DNA from: JANQLU01 sp964434955
Lineage (GTDB): Bacteria > Planctomycetota > Planctomycetia > Pirellulales > Pirellulaceae
Assembly (NCBI GenBank): GCA_964434955.1
Contig: CAYSXI010000023.1
Location: forward strand, 1-39,805
Reading direction: 5' to 3'
Length of the DNA: 39,805 nucleotides
The stretch's first letter is position 1. Each line of letters opens with the position of its first letter. A program made the translations under genes and the position numbers. Below, piece after piece: positions 32,221-39,805 of the stretch. Below the pieces are notes generated by a model. That model was not told the DNA's origin. It saw nothing but the letters and a program-made list of their open reading frames with translations, and made no database searches.

Positions 32221-33906
32221 GTGCCAGACATGCACAACCAATACTTTTCAAACGCAATCCAAGAGCTTCGTGATCAACAGGTTCGATTTGCGCCTCGTGA
32301 AAAACGATTGGAGCAAATTGAGCGTGCCGAGACCCTCCTGCGCGAAATTGATCTGACCAAGACGTACAGCTACGAGTACGTTTGCTGGCGGATCACGACG
32401 TTTCGTCCCGAAACGACCCCGTTGATTACGATGACCGGGGAGGAGTTGCGCGGAGATCTGCACAACTTTATCGAAGACCTTTCCGAATCGTGCAACTTGC
32501 GAGCAGATGAAATTAATCAGCCCGTTCACACGGTGGAACAGCTGACCAAGATGTTTCGCGTTTCCAGCAAGACCATCTCCCGTTGGCGACAACAGGGACT
32601 GGTGAGCCGCAAGCTGATTTTTGACGGCGGCCGAAAACGGGTTGCATTTTTACATAATAGCGTGGATCAGTTCATCAAGAACAATCGCGAAAAGGTCAAG
32701 CGTGGTGAGCGATTTAGCCAGCTGACCGAACGCGACAAAGACGACATCGTGGAACGAGCACGGCGATTGGCGAGAGCGGGTGGATGCCCGGCGGAAGTTG
32801 CCAAGCGAATTGCTCGCCATATGGATCGAAGTATCGAAACCATTCGATACACCATCAAACAGTTTGACGAACTGCATCCGGAAATGGCCATATTCCCGGA
32901 TCAAAGTGGCCCGTTGAACCTGGAGATGAAAGAGCGGATTTACGCTGATTTTCTTTCCGGCAAAACGGTCGACGAAATCGCCAAGCGATATTGTCGAACG
33001 CGGACGACCGTTTATCGGGTTGTCAACGAGATGCGCGCCAAATCGATCATGGAATTGCCTCTGGATTACATCGATAACCCCGAGTTCCATCGACGTGGAG
33101 CGGCCAAGAAAATTGTCGAATCGTCGATGCCGGATCCCGAGCACACGCCACGCCGCGTACGACCACCGGCTGGACTGCCGCGTTACCTGGCGTCGCTTTA
33201 CGAAGTTCCGTTGCTAACCCGCGAGCAGGAATACTACTTGTTCCGCAAGTTCAACTTCCTCAAGCATCGAGCGAAAAAAATTCGCGACAAACTCGATACC
33301 GTGCGCGCGAAAGCATCGGACATGGATGAGATTGAGCGTCTCTACGAACAAGCCACCCAAGTCAAAAACCAGATCGTCCAAGCGAACTTGCGATTGGTTG
33401 TTTCGATCGGTAAGCGGCATGTCAATGCGAACGAAGATTTCTTCACGCTGATCAGCGACGGAAACATGTCCTTGATCCGCGCCGTTGAAAAATTCGATTA
33501 CGGCCGCGGCAACAAGTTTAGTACATACGCCAGTTGGGCGATCATGAAAAATTATGCTCGCACCATTCCGGACGAGTACAAACAACGCGATCGATTCCGA
33601 CCGACCTCGGAAGAAATTTTCCTCGCAACCGAAGATGATCGTTCCGACCGTTACACGCAAGAATCCGCGCAAGCGAAACGCGAACAACAGGTTGGCCGAA
33701 TCCTGAATCGCCTTGATGATCGCGAGAAGAAAATCGTTGTCAGTCGATTCGGATTGGACTACAGCCAGGAACCACAAACTTTGAAAGAAGTGGGTGCCGA
33801 GCTGGGTGTCACCAAGGAACGGATTCGCCAGATCGAGGCAAGAGCACTGAACAAGCTTCGGGCGGCAGCGAAAGAAGAGAAAATCGATTTGCCAGAAATC
33901 GAATGA
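32221..33906 (+). CDS. Sigma-70 family factor with extra N-terminal HTH segments
   Basis: The 561-residue protein (GTG at 32221; an ATG at 32230 is possible) carries a compact sigma-70 core at its C-terminus: region 1.2 (LPRYLASLYEVPLLTREQEY, about 319-338), region 2 (NLRLVVSIGKRHV through KFSTYASWAIMKNYA, about 389-446), and region 4 with the helix-turn-helix LKEVGAELGVTKERIRQIEA (521-540). Region 3 is short. The N-terminal half is unusual: a MerR/excisionase-like segment (TVEQLTKMFRVSSKTISRWR, 104-123), a second helical unit (about 165-215) and a third HTH (TVDEIAKRYCRTRTTVYRVV, 249-268). Such multi-HTH factors are not the primary sigma. Target promoters and control are unknown. A strong terminator follows. 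Confidence 0.9.
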   Translation: MPDMHNQYFSNAIQELRDQQVRFAPREKRLEQIERAETLLREIDLTKTYSYEYVCWRITTFRPETTPLITMTGEELRGDLHNFIEDLSESCNLRADEINQPVHTVEQLTKMFRVSSKTISRWRQQGLVSRKLIFDGGRKRVAFLHNSVDQFIKNNREKVKRGERFSQLTERDKDDIVERARRLARAGGCPAEVAKRIARHMDRSIETIRYTIKQFDELHPEMAIFPDQSGPLNLEMKERIYADFLSGKTVDEIAKRYCRTRTTVYRVVNEMRAKSIMELPLDYIDNPEFHRRGAAKKIVESSMPDPEHTPRRVRPPAGLPRYLASLYEVPLLTREQEYYLFRKFNFLKHRAKKIRDKLDTVRAKASDMDEIERLYEQATQVKNQIVQANLRLVVSIGKRHVNANEDFFTLISDGNMSLIRAVEKFDYGRGNKFSTYASWAIMKNYARTIPDEYKQRDRFRPTSEEIFLATEDDRSDRYTQESAQAKREQQVGRILNRLDDREKKIVVSRFGLDYSQEPQTLKEVGAELGVTKERIRQIEARALNKLRAAAKEEKIDLPEIE

Positions 33907-33925
33907 TCTCCGCAAGAATGAAAAT

Positions 33926-33954
33926 AAAAAGGGAGGCAATCGCCTCCCTTTTTT
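33926..33954. terminator. Bidirectional intrinsic terminator
   Basis: AAAAAGGGAGGC (33926-33937) pairs with GCCTCCCTTTTT around a four-base loop, with T-runs on both strands. It separates the convergent sigma-factor gene and secretin-like gene and should end both transcripts. Confidence 0.93.
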
Positions 33955-33966
33955 ATTTCCCCGCTT

Positions 33967-35085
33967 CTATTTCTTTTCTTCTTTGATCGGTTCGATCATT
34001 GAAACCCGAACCAATACAAACTCGCGATAGGATTTGGCTTCCTGTTTGGTTGTCAGGAACTTACCGACGAGCGGAGCCTTGTTGAGGGCGTTCGGTTTTG
34101 GAACCATTGTCTTGAACGTGGCATGATCGATGAGGATGCCGGAGCCATTCTTCAAAGTTTCCTGGAAGGAAAGTCGATTGATCTTCTGGGTTGGCACCTG
34201 GACTTGTTGGGATGGCAATCCGTCCATTTCTGGAATCTCAAATTTGTCCACGTCCATGATTTGGCATTGCCACTGATCGCACGTCAACTTGATGGATTCA
34301 CCTTCGACTTTTCCCTGGAAGCAGAACAAACTTCCTTCTTCGATGGTTTGAATGATCGGTTGGTAGGCTGACAAACCGTCCTTTTCGACTTTGGAGATGC
34401 CGACGACAAAGGGACGAAGCGACATGTCGGTGACGTTTGCCGATTGGCCATCGAACGCCGTAACCGTGGGTGCTTGCGTGGTGTTCCAATCGGCGTTGGA
34501 CTTCGTCATTTTGACAATGGCCTTGAGCTGCTCCTGATTGATTAAAGCCAAGAGGGCAGGGCGGCATTGCGTGACGCAAGAGCGATTAACGAGTTGCTGG
34601 TCTTTGGTTGCATCCTGTTTTTTCTGTTTGCGATCGGAGACGGAAGGAATCTGAGCTGAACTGAATTTGATCGAATCCGGTTTGAGCGCGGCGTAAAAGG
34701 CTTTGACCTTGTCGCTTGGGATCTGCAGATACCGGAGTTCAAAAACGATTTGCTTGGAGTTTTTGAATTCCGCCAAGGCTTTCAGCCGGGGAGGAACTTG
34801 CCCACGACCTTCAAAATCCGATTGCAGTTCTGCCCACCGATGAGGTCCGCCGATGACGGCAAGCGGTGATTTGACGTAAGCCTGTTGGTAATTGGGCACT
34901 TTAACCGGGTGCAACTTTGGCGACACCCGATCCATGGCCGGATCCGCATCTTTGCCCCATCGGGTTTTGAGCGGCAATTGCTGGAACTGAGCGTCTTGGG
35001 CTTCCGTGGAAGCAACCAAACAAACTGCGACTGCAAGTTGGGCAATGCAAACAGCATGGAATCGACGAAATCGAAAACGGCTCAT
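33967..35085 (-). CDS. Secreted protein with secretin-like C-terminus
   Basis: The ATG at 35085 is chosen because AAAGGAG lies seven bases upstream and a signal peptide follows (RFHAVCIAQLAVAVCLVAS, cleavage near TEAQ). The 372-residue protein has an N-terminal part without clear homology (SDKVKAFYAALKPDSIKF). Its C-terminal half resembles the secretin beta-domain: APTVTAFDGQSANV matches the 'PtvtT.nGq.A.i' strand, and KAPLVGKFLTTKQEAKSYREFVLVRV resembles the 'vPlLg.ip.lG.lF......elvv.v' end. Full secretins form outer-membrane channels; this short form is probably a periplasmic relative of unknown function. The resemblance is from pattern recall. Confidence 0.65.
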   Translation of the reverse strand: MSRFRFRRFHAVCIAQLAVAVCLVASTEAQDAQFQQLPLKTRWGKDADPAMDRVSPKLHPVKVPNYQQAYVKSPLAVIGGPHRWAELQSDFEGRGQVPPRLKALAEFKNSKQIVFELRYLQIPSDKVKAFYAALKPDSIKFSSAQIPSVSDRKQKKQDATKDQQLVNRSCVTQCRPALLALINQEQLKAIVKMTKSNADWNTTQAPTVTAFDGQSANVTDMSLRPFVVGISKVEKDGLSAYQPIIQTIEEGSLFCFQGKVEGESIKLTCDQWQCQIMDVDKFEIPEMDGLPSQQVQVPTQKINRLSFQETLKNGSGILIDHATFKTMVPKPNALNKAPLVGKFLTTKQEAKSYREFVLVRVSMIEPIKEEKK

Positions 35086-35210
35086 GGCAAACTCCTTTGA
35101 CCTGTCGGGCGAGAAAGGGGCCATTTTAGAAACCGCGTGCGGAGGCTATGCCGATTCCGGTTTTTTCGCAATATCAATTTTCGCAAAGCTAGCGAGCGGA
35201 TTGCCGAAAG

Positions 35211-36644
35211 CTATTTTTTGGCTTTCTTCGGTGTTAATTTGCCGTTTGCGATGGGCAAACTTCCTGCAAACAGGCCCTTGATGACGGCCGTCATGTGATC
35301 CAATTCCAGCTTTTCCCATTCATCGGTTGGCTGATGGTAGTCGCCGTGAAGCGAGCCGGCCGAAAAGCTGTGCGCGATAACGCCCTTTTGAACCAGGGGC
35401 CAGTTGTCGCTTGCACCGTAGAGCATTCGACCGCTGTATTCCGGGTGTTGGAAAACGAGGGTGTCTGTGCGCTTCGCGCCGATCGCGAGCAGTTCACCGA
35501 GATTCGACTGGTCCCAGCCAGTTCCCCAGGTCTTGTTTCTTGCGCCAGATTCCGGGCGGCCAATCATTTCGATGTTGACCATGGCCACCGTTTTCTCCAG
35601 TGGCCACGTCGGGTTTTCCGCGTAATACTTGGAGCCGAGCAGTCCGCGTTCCTCCCCCCAAAACGTCATGAAAATGACGGTTCGTTTTGGTCGCGTCTTC
35701 AGTTCCCCAAACGCATCGGCGAGCGTTACCACCCCAGTAACTCCCGAAGCATTGTCATCGGCGCCGTTGTAAATGCCGTCGCCACTGGCACCGGGACGGG
35801 TTCCCAGGTGATCCAGGTGAGCGGAGATGATGATCGCTTCTTTGGCAAGCTCCGGGTCACTTCCTTTTAAAACACCGATCACATTCCGAACCTTGGTCTT
35901 GGTCGACTTGCGAGCAGGAATGTTGACGGAGATTTTGCTTCCGCCAAGTTCTGCATCGACGAGCAGAACGGGAAGCGAAAATCGACTGCGGCCCATTTGC
36001 GATTGACTCTTCAGTTGATTTGCCATCCCGATGAACTGACTTTTGGCACCAACCTTGAGCAGTATTGCGGTTGCCCCGTTGCGTCGTAAACGCGAAACAT
36101 CTCGAACAAGCGTCATCATTCCGCGCGGTCCGGCGTAGGATTCGTTTTCAACGACCAGCACCGGGCCTTCGTATTTCTTGTCGCGATCATTGGCGTCACC
36201 GGTTGCCAACTCACCTTCAAACTTAACGGCTTCGGCGCCCGCAGCGATCAAGCCAAAATGTTCGACGGCGCCTGCGGAATTCTTGAGGGTGATTCCTTCG
36301 CTGGGAACTCGGAAAGAATCAATTTCAGCAATCTGGTAAAAACTTCCTTTGTCTCCGCCGCCTTCGAGACCGGCTCCGCGAAACCGCGAAGCAACATAAG
36401 CGGCAGCCACTCGAAATTCAGCCGTCGCGGTTCCTCGGCCCCCCAACTCGTCGCTAGCCAAGAATGAAATCGTCGAAGTCACCCGTTTCTTGTTGATGAC
36501 TTCAATCGCTTTTTTCTCTTGCGGATTGAGCGGATCGACTTCTTGCGCAAAGCCGTTGCTGAGATTGACGAGGAAAAGCGAGACGCAAAGTNNNNNNNNN
36601 NNNNNNNNNNNNNNNNNNNNNNNNNTTTTGAAACTTGTATTCAT
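35211..36644 (-). CDS. M28-family zinc aminopeptidase, secreted
   Basis: The ATG at 36644 starts the frame. The signal peptide is interrupted by the N run, but its hydrophobic end LCVSLFLVNLSNGFAQ is visible. The roughly 477-residue protein has a PA-type insert (about 100-240) and a peptidase core with the M28 zinc ligands: IISAHLDHLG, YNGADDNASGV (bridging Asp), WGEERGLLGS (catalytic Glu), VNIEMIGRP (Glu where Asp is usual, a conservative change), and GDYHQPTDEWEKL (final His). It should cleave N-terminal residues from peptides in the periplasm or outside. The substrate is unknown. It is transcribed opposite to the riboswitch-controlled operon. Confidence 0.9.
   Translation of the reverse strand: MNTSFKXXXXXXXXXXXXLCVSLFLVNLSNGFAQEVDPLNPQEKKAIEVINKKRVTSTISFLASDELGGRGTATAEFRVAAAYVASRFRGAGLEGGGDKGSFYQIAEIDSFRVPSEGITLKNSAGAVEHFGLIAAGAEAVKFEGELATGDANDRDKKYEGPVLVVENESYAGPRGMMTLVRDVSRLRRNGATAILLKVGAKSQFIGMANQLKSQSQMGRSRFSLPVLLVDAELGGSKISVNIPARKSTKTKVRNVIGVLKGSDPELAKEAIIISAHLDHLGTRPGASGDGIYNGADDNASGVTGVVTLADAFGELKTRPKRTVIFMTFWGEERGLLGSKYYAENPTWPLEKTVAMVNIEMIGRPESGARNKTWGTGWDQSNLGELLAIGAKRTDTLVFQHPEYSGRMLYGASDNWPLVQKGVIAHSFSAGSLHGDYHQPTDEWEKLELDHMTAVIKGLFAGSLPIANGKLTPKKAKK
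36592..36625. other. Assembly gap (34 N) inside the M28 signal peptide
   Basis: The gap removes about 11 codons of the signal peptide. The frame before and after the gap agrees with a 34-base length, so the size may be correct, though one in three random lengths would also fit. Confidence 0.95.
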
Positions 36645-36890
36645 TTTGTTCAATTTTGGATTTGATTTTTGACCAGTTGAATTCCGATTGTAATCCAAAC
36701 AAGAGTTGCTCGGCGTGGGGTGGAGGCTTCGGTCGCCGCTTTGAATGGCGGATCACCGCTGCATCCCCTTTACGGTGAAGCATTTTACCTTTGGCTGATT
36801 CGCGTTGTTTCGAGGCGTTTTTGGGTTTTTGCCAAATTCGCATTTTTCGCTTGACGCAGAAAAGGCCGAGGGTTTAAATAGAAACCAAAT
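36645..36890. other. Divergent intergenic region upstream of the riboswitch
   Basis: It separates the M28 peptidase gene from the methionine-type operon. I see no coding sequence or clear promoter. The transcript start of the riboswitch operon should be near its right end. Confidence 0.5.
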
Positions 36891-36993
36891 GCATCAAGAG
36901 TTCTGGGAAAGCCTCTTTTCCAGACGGCAACCGAGCACGATCCTCTGATCGAGCCGCGGTGCCGAGGCCAGCTCGCAAAGCGAGTGATGATGC
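36891..36993 (+). promoter_or_regulatory. SAM-I/SAM-IV-type riboswitch
   Basis: P1 is GCATCA (36891-36896) with TGATGC (36988-36993). ATCAAGAG follows, as in SAM-I. P2 is TCTGG and GAAAG (36902-36911) with CTTTT and CCAGA (36915-36924), ten pairs, followed by the signature GGCAACC (36926-36932). P3 is CCG...CGG closing CGATC/GATCG (36938-36951). GGTGCC (36959-36964) is the second conserved core, and P4 is CTCGC-AAA-GCGAG (36972-36984). All core elements of the S-box clan are in order. The gene downstream belongs to a methionine-pathway family. A hairpin at 37028-37046 may be part of the expression platform; whether control is transcriptional or translational is unclear. The class (SAM-I or SAM-IV) is not settled. 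Confidence 0.85.
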
Positions 36994-37027
36994 GGTTGAA
37001 CGAGACTCTCTCGATTCAGCAAAAACG

Positions 37028-37046
37028 AAAAGCGACGGTCGCTTTT
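37028..37046 (+). promoter_or_regulatory. Hairpin between riboswitch and start codon
   Basis: AAAAGCG and CGCTTTT pair around a five-base loop. Only TTTT is present at the plus-strand end, so it is a weak terminator at most. The ribosome binding site AAGGA lies further downstream. It could be the switching hairpin of the riboswitch. Confidence 0.4.
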
Positions 37047-37095
37047 ACTCTTGGCCTGCACTTGATGTCGTGTATCCAACAAGGAATTTCACGGC

Positions 37096-38322
37096 ATGAA
37101 TTTTCAACAACCTTCCAAGCAGCAGCAAACAGTTGTTCTTTCCAGCGGCAATGAGCTAGGGCGACAATCGCTGGTTGCGCCATTGGTTCAATCGACGACC
37201 TACGTCCAGGAATCACTTCCGGCAGAGCCCGGCCATACTTATTCTCGTTGTTCGAACCCGACGGTCGCGGAACTGGAACGCGTTTTGGGTGAATTGGAAT
37301 CGGCGCCTCCGGCTGTTTGTTTCTCGACCGGCATCGCCGCGGAAACCGCGCTCTTCCTGACGCTTTTGAACGCTGGCGATCATGTGGTTGCCGGGGCCGC
37401 GATCTATGGCGGCACGGTACGCCTTTTGAATGACCTGCTCACGCGGTTTGGCGTCGAAGTCACTTTTGTCGATGCCGCGGATCCGGAGCAGGTCCGGGCG
37501 GCGATCCAGGAAAACACCAGGCTCGTCTTTCTGGAAACACCTGCCAATCCCACCTTGGAATTGACCGATATCGAAGCCATTGCCGAGATCGTCCGCGAGT
37601 CGGACGCCCTTTTGGCTGTGGACAATACCTTCCTTACCGCGGTCTACCAGAAGCCGCTTGATCTGGGTGCCGACATCAGTCTTTACTCGACCACCAAGCA
37701 CATCGAAGGCCACTCGGCCGCGTTAGGTGGCGCGATAGTCACGCGCGACGAGGCCTTGCTGGAAAAGCTGATTTGGACCCGCAAAACAACGGGCACGATT
37801 CAAACGCCATACAACGCCTGGTTAACGCGCCAGGGTCTGAAAACGTTGCCGCTTCGCGCGAAGCAGCACAGTGAGAACGCGTTGGCCTTCGCCAAATTCC
37901 TGGAAGACCACCCCTTGGTGGAGCGAATCAGCTATCCGGGCCTCGCAAGCTTTCCGCAAAACGAATTGGCTTGTCGCCAGCACTTGGGCGGGCACGGTGG
38001 CGTGATTGCGATCGAGTTTGTTGGCGGTTACGAAACCGCGCGCGAGTTCTTACCGCACCTCGAAGTGGGTCGGCTTTGCGAACATGTGGGCACCGTGGAA
38101 ACGCTCTACACGCATCCTGCGTCCATGACTCACTGTGACGTGCCGGTTGATCAATTGGAAGAAGCCGGAATCACACCCGGGCTGATTCGAATTTCCGTTG
38201 GAATCGAAGACATCGAGTCGATCATAGCCGACTTTCAAAACGCGGCACGAAAAATTGAAATTGAAAAACCTGAACCTGAAATTGCGAAAGTAGAAGCCGA
38301 TTTATGTCCGGTCACAAATTAA
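37096..38322 (+). CDS. Cystathionine gamma-synthase / O-acylhomoserine sulfhydrylase type enzyme
   Basis: The 408-residue PLP enzyme belongs to the Cys/Met family: APLVQSTTYVQESLP, TYSRCSNPTVAELERVLGELE, CFSTGIAAETALFLTLL, VFLETPANPTLELTDI, AVDNTFLTAVYQKPLDLGAD, and the PLP lysine Lys201 in LYSTTKHIEGHSAALGG. Family enzymes join an activated homoserine to cysteine or sulfide, making cystathionine or homocysteine, in the cytoplasm. Placement directly after a SAM riboswitch and before an aspartate kinase-homoserine dehydrogenase gene supports a biosynthetic role toward methionine. Which sulfur donor it uses (MetB, MetY or MetZ type) cannot be decided. The last 25 residues are a charged tail that overlaps the next gene by 19 bases. 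Confidence 0.9.
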   Translation: MNFQQPSKQQQTVVLSSGNELGRQSLVAPLVQSTTYVQESLPAEPGHTYSRCSNPTVAELERVLGELESAPPAVCFSTGIAAETALFLTLLNAGDHVVAGAAIYGGTVRLLNDLLTRFGVEVTFVDAADPEQVRAAIQENTRLVFLETPANPTLELTDIEAIAEIVRESDALLAVDNTFLTAVYQKPLDLGADISLYSTTKHIEGHSAALGGAIVTRDEALLEKLIWTRKTTGTIQTPYNAWLTRQGLKTLPLRAKQHSENALAFAKFLEDHPLVERISYPGLASFPQNELACRQHLGGHGGVIAIEFVGGYETAREFLPHLEVGRLCEHVGTVETLYTHPASMTHCDVPVDQLEEAGITPGLIRISVGIEDIESIIADFQNAARKIEIEKPEPEIAKVEADLCPVTN

Positions 38323-39805
38323 TTGTCCTCAAGTTTGGCGGCTCGGTTCTGACGAACGAACATGAGCTGCCCACGGCCGTGCATGAAATCTATCGTTGGG
38401 TCGCTCAAGGGTATCGTGTGGTCAGCGTTGTTTCCGCTTTGGGGACGACGACGAACCAGCTTTTTGAGCAGGGGCGAAAGTACGGTCACCGCTTGTCACA
38501 GGCAACGATTGCCAAGCTCGCAGCGACAGGCGAGGCAACCAGCGCTGCGCTTTTGGGTCTGGCATTGGATCGTGTGGGCGTCACCAACGAAGTCCACGAC
38601 GAGACGTCTTTGGGGATTCGCACGGAAGGAAATCATCGCCTTGACAGCTCAATTGTTGAAATCGACAAGGGTAAATTCGAGGCGGCGCTTTCGCGCGTCA
38701 ACGTGATCGTGGTACCCGGATTCGTGGGTCGAAACGACCAGGGAAGTGTCGAGTTGCTTGGACGCGGCGGAAGCGACTTGACGGCGCTTTTCCTGGCGAA
38801 CTCCCTGGACGCCGACGAATGCCGCTTGGTGAAAGATGTCGACGGCCTGTTTGAATGGGATCCCAAGCGATCGGGGTCACCCAGACAGTTTGCTGACATC
38901 ACCTTTGACGGAGCGTTGGAACTGGATGAGACCATCGTCCAGCACAAAGCCGTTCGATTTGCCAAAGATCATCGCGTCGAGTTTGAAGTGGGCAGTCTCC
39001 GTTCTTCGTACTCAACCAAGGTCGGCCAATTTGACACCGATCGATACTTTGACGAAGGCCGGCGGCCGGAGCCGCTCAAGCTGGGACTGCTCGGGTTGGG
39101 AACCGTAGGGCTCGGTTTCTTTCGACATGCTTCCAAATTTCCTTCCGTTCGGATTCAAAAAATCGCGGTTCGCGACTTGATCAAGGCTGAGTCCAATGGA
39201 GCTCCGATTGAACTGATCACGAACGATCCGATCAGCGTGATCCAGGACGATACCGATATCGTGGTCGAGTTAATCGGCGGGATCGAACCCGCGCTGACTT
39301 TGGTTCGCTCGGCACTCAAGTCAGGCAAACATGTCATCACGGCCAACAAATCGTTGGTGGCGAGACACGGGGTCGAACTGGAGGCGATTAGCAAGGAGTC
39401 GGGCGCAGAACTCTGTTTTGCCGGTTCGGTGGGTGGCGGAGTTCCGATGATTGAGAACGTCAGGCGAATCGCGGCCGAAGAACCCATCGTCGGTTTGGAA
39501 GGCGTATTGAACGGTACATGCAATTTTGTGCTCGACAAAATTGCCCAAAACGTTTCCTTTGGAGATGCGGTGCTCGCGGCACAACGCGAAGGATTTGCCG
39601 AGGCGGATCCCTCCAAAGATTTGAATGGTACGGACGCGGCTGAGAAACTGGTGATCCTCGCCAGGGCCGCCGGTTTTGACATCCAATTTGATGAGGTGGA
39701 TCGTCAGAGCATTGACCAGGAACTGGTTTCGCAATGGCAATCCCAGTCCCACCCCGACGAAGTTTGCCCCGCACATCAATCTTCCGGCGGCCCGCGCCCG
39801 GGCCA
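38304..39805 (+). CDS. Aspartate kinase-homoserine dehydrogenase fusion, ACT-less, cut by window end
   Basis: The frame is open from ATG 38304 to the window end (500 codons, no stop), so the gene is partial. Residues about 1-245 are an aspartate kinase catalytic domain: VLKFGGSVL (5-16), VVSALGTTTNQL, ATGEATSAALLGLAL, VVPGFVGRNDQGSVELLGRGGSD and LVKDVDGLFEWDPK. From about 257 a homoserine dehydrogenase domain follows: KLGLLGLGTVGLGFF, TANKSLVARHG, GSVGGGVPMIENV and LNGTCNFVLDKI. In ThrA-type enzymes two ACT domains of about 160 residues lie between the two parts; here only a linker of about 20 residues is present. It overlaps the preceding gene by 19 bases. It supplies homoserine from aspartate, feeding methionine and threonine synthesis. 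Confidence 0.92.
   Translation, partial: MSGHKLIVLKFGGSVLTNEHELPTAVHEIYRWVAQGYRVVSVVSALGTTTNQLFEQGRKYGHRLSQATIAKLAATGEATSAALLGLALDRVGVTNEVHDETSLGIRTEGNHRLDSSIVEIDKGKFEAALSRVNVIVVPGFVGRNDQGSVELLGRGGSDLTALFLANSLDADECRLVKDVDGLFEWDPKRSGSPRQFADITFDGALELDETIVQHKAVRFAKDHRVEFEVGSLRSSYSTKVGQFDTDRYFDEGRRPEPLKLGLLGLGTVGLGFFRHASKFPSVRIQKIAVRDLIKAESNGAPIELITNDPISVIQDDTDIVVELIGGIEPALTLVRSALKSGKHVITANKSLVARHGVELEAISKESGAELCFAGSVGGGVPMIENVRRIAAEEPIVGLEGVLNGTCNFVLDKIAQNVSFGDAVLAAQREGFAEADPSKDLNGTDAAEKLVILARAAGFDIQFDEVDRQSIDQELVSQWQSQSHPDEVCPAHQSSGGPRPG

Overview
The window looks like chromosomal DNA from a planctomycete, probably of the Pirellulaceae/Rhodopirellula-like group. This is an inference from content. 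Many predicted secreted proteins of unknown function lie among housekeeping genes. One protein matches the planctomycete TIGR03009 family, one sigma factor carries extra N-terminal helix-turn-helix segments, and a dispersed intergenic repeat of a type I recall from this group is present. There are no tRNA or rRNA genes, CRISPR arrays, insertion sequences or phage genes. Two runs of N mark assembly gaps (26581-26680 and 36592-36625).

Layout. 1-7.2 kb, plus strand: a TPR protein, a lipoprotein, class II fructose-bisphosphate aldolase, a dGTPase-like HD hydrolase, a YacL-like PIN-TRAM membrane protein, a structured non-coding RNA candidate ending in a strong terminator, and a DUF4105/Lnb-like lipoprotein. 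7.2-10.4 kb, minus strand: a three-gene unit of a MoxR-type AAA+ ATPase, a large partner protein and a TerB-like protein. 10.8-14.2 kb, plus strand: a GT2 glycosyltransferase and two secreted proteins, with a 25-bp tandem repeat between the latter. 14.2-17.2 kb, minus strand: nagB, a rhomboid protease and agmatine deiminase. 17.5-21.7 kb, plus strand: a GAF-GAF-TM-HlyD protein, a second HlyD adaptor and a membrane-anchored thioredoxin. Then come MtfA (minus), and a PLP trans-sulfuration enzyme, an HD hydrolase and a multi-spanning membrane protein (plus). 26.8-31.6 kb, minus strand: a secreted protein, two translationally coupled purine nucleoside phosphorylases and another secreted protein. 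32.2-33.9 kb, plus strand: the sigma factor, preceded by a long leader with a terminator hairpin. 34.0-36.6 kb, minus strand: a secretin-like secreted protein and an M28 peptidase.

The window ends with what I consider its best regulatory unit: a SAM-I/SAM-IV-type riboswitch (36891-36993), a cystathionine gamma-synthase/O-acylhomoserine sulfhydrylase-type gene, and an overlapping aspartate kinase-homoserine dehydrogenase fusion cut by the window edge. The fusion has no room for the usual ACT regulatory domains between kinase and dehydrogenase. A plausible reading is a dedicated aspartate-to-methionine module controlled at the RNA level by SAM instead of by allosteric feedback.

All calls come from reading the sequence and from recalled family knowledge. 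No database search was run.
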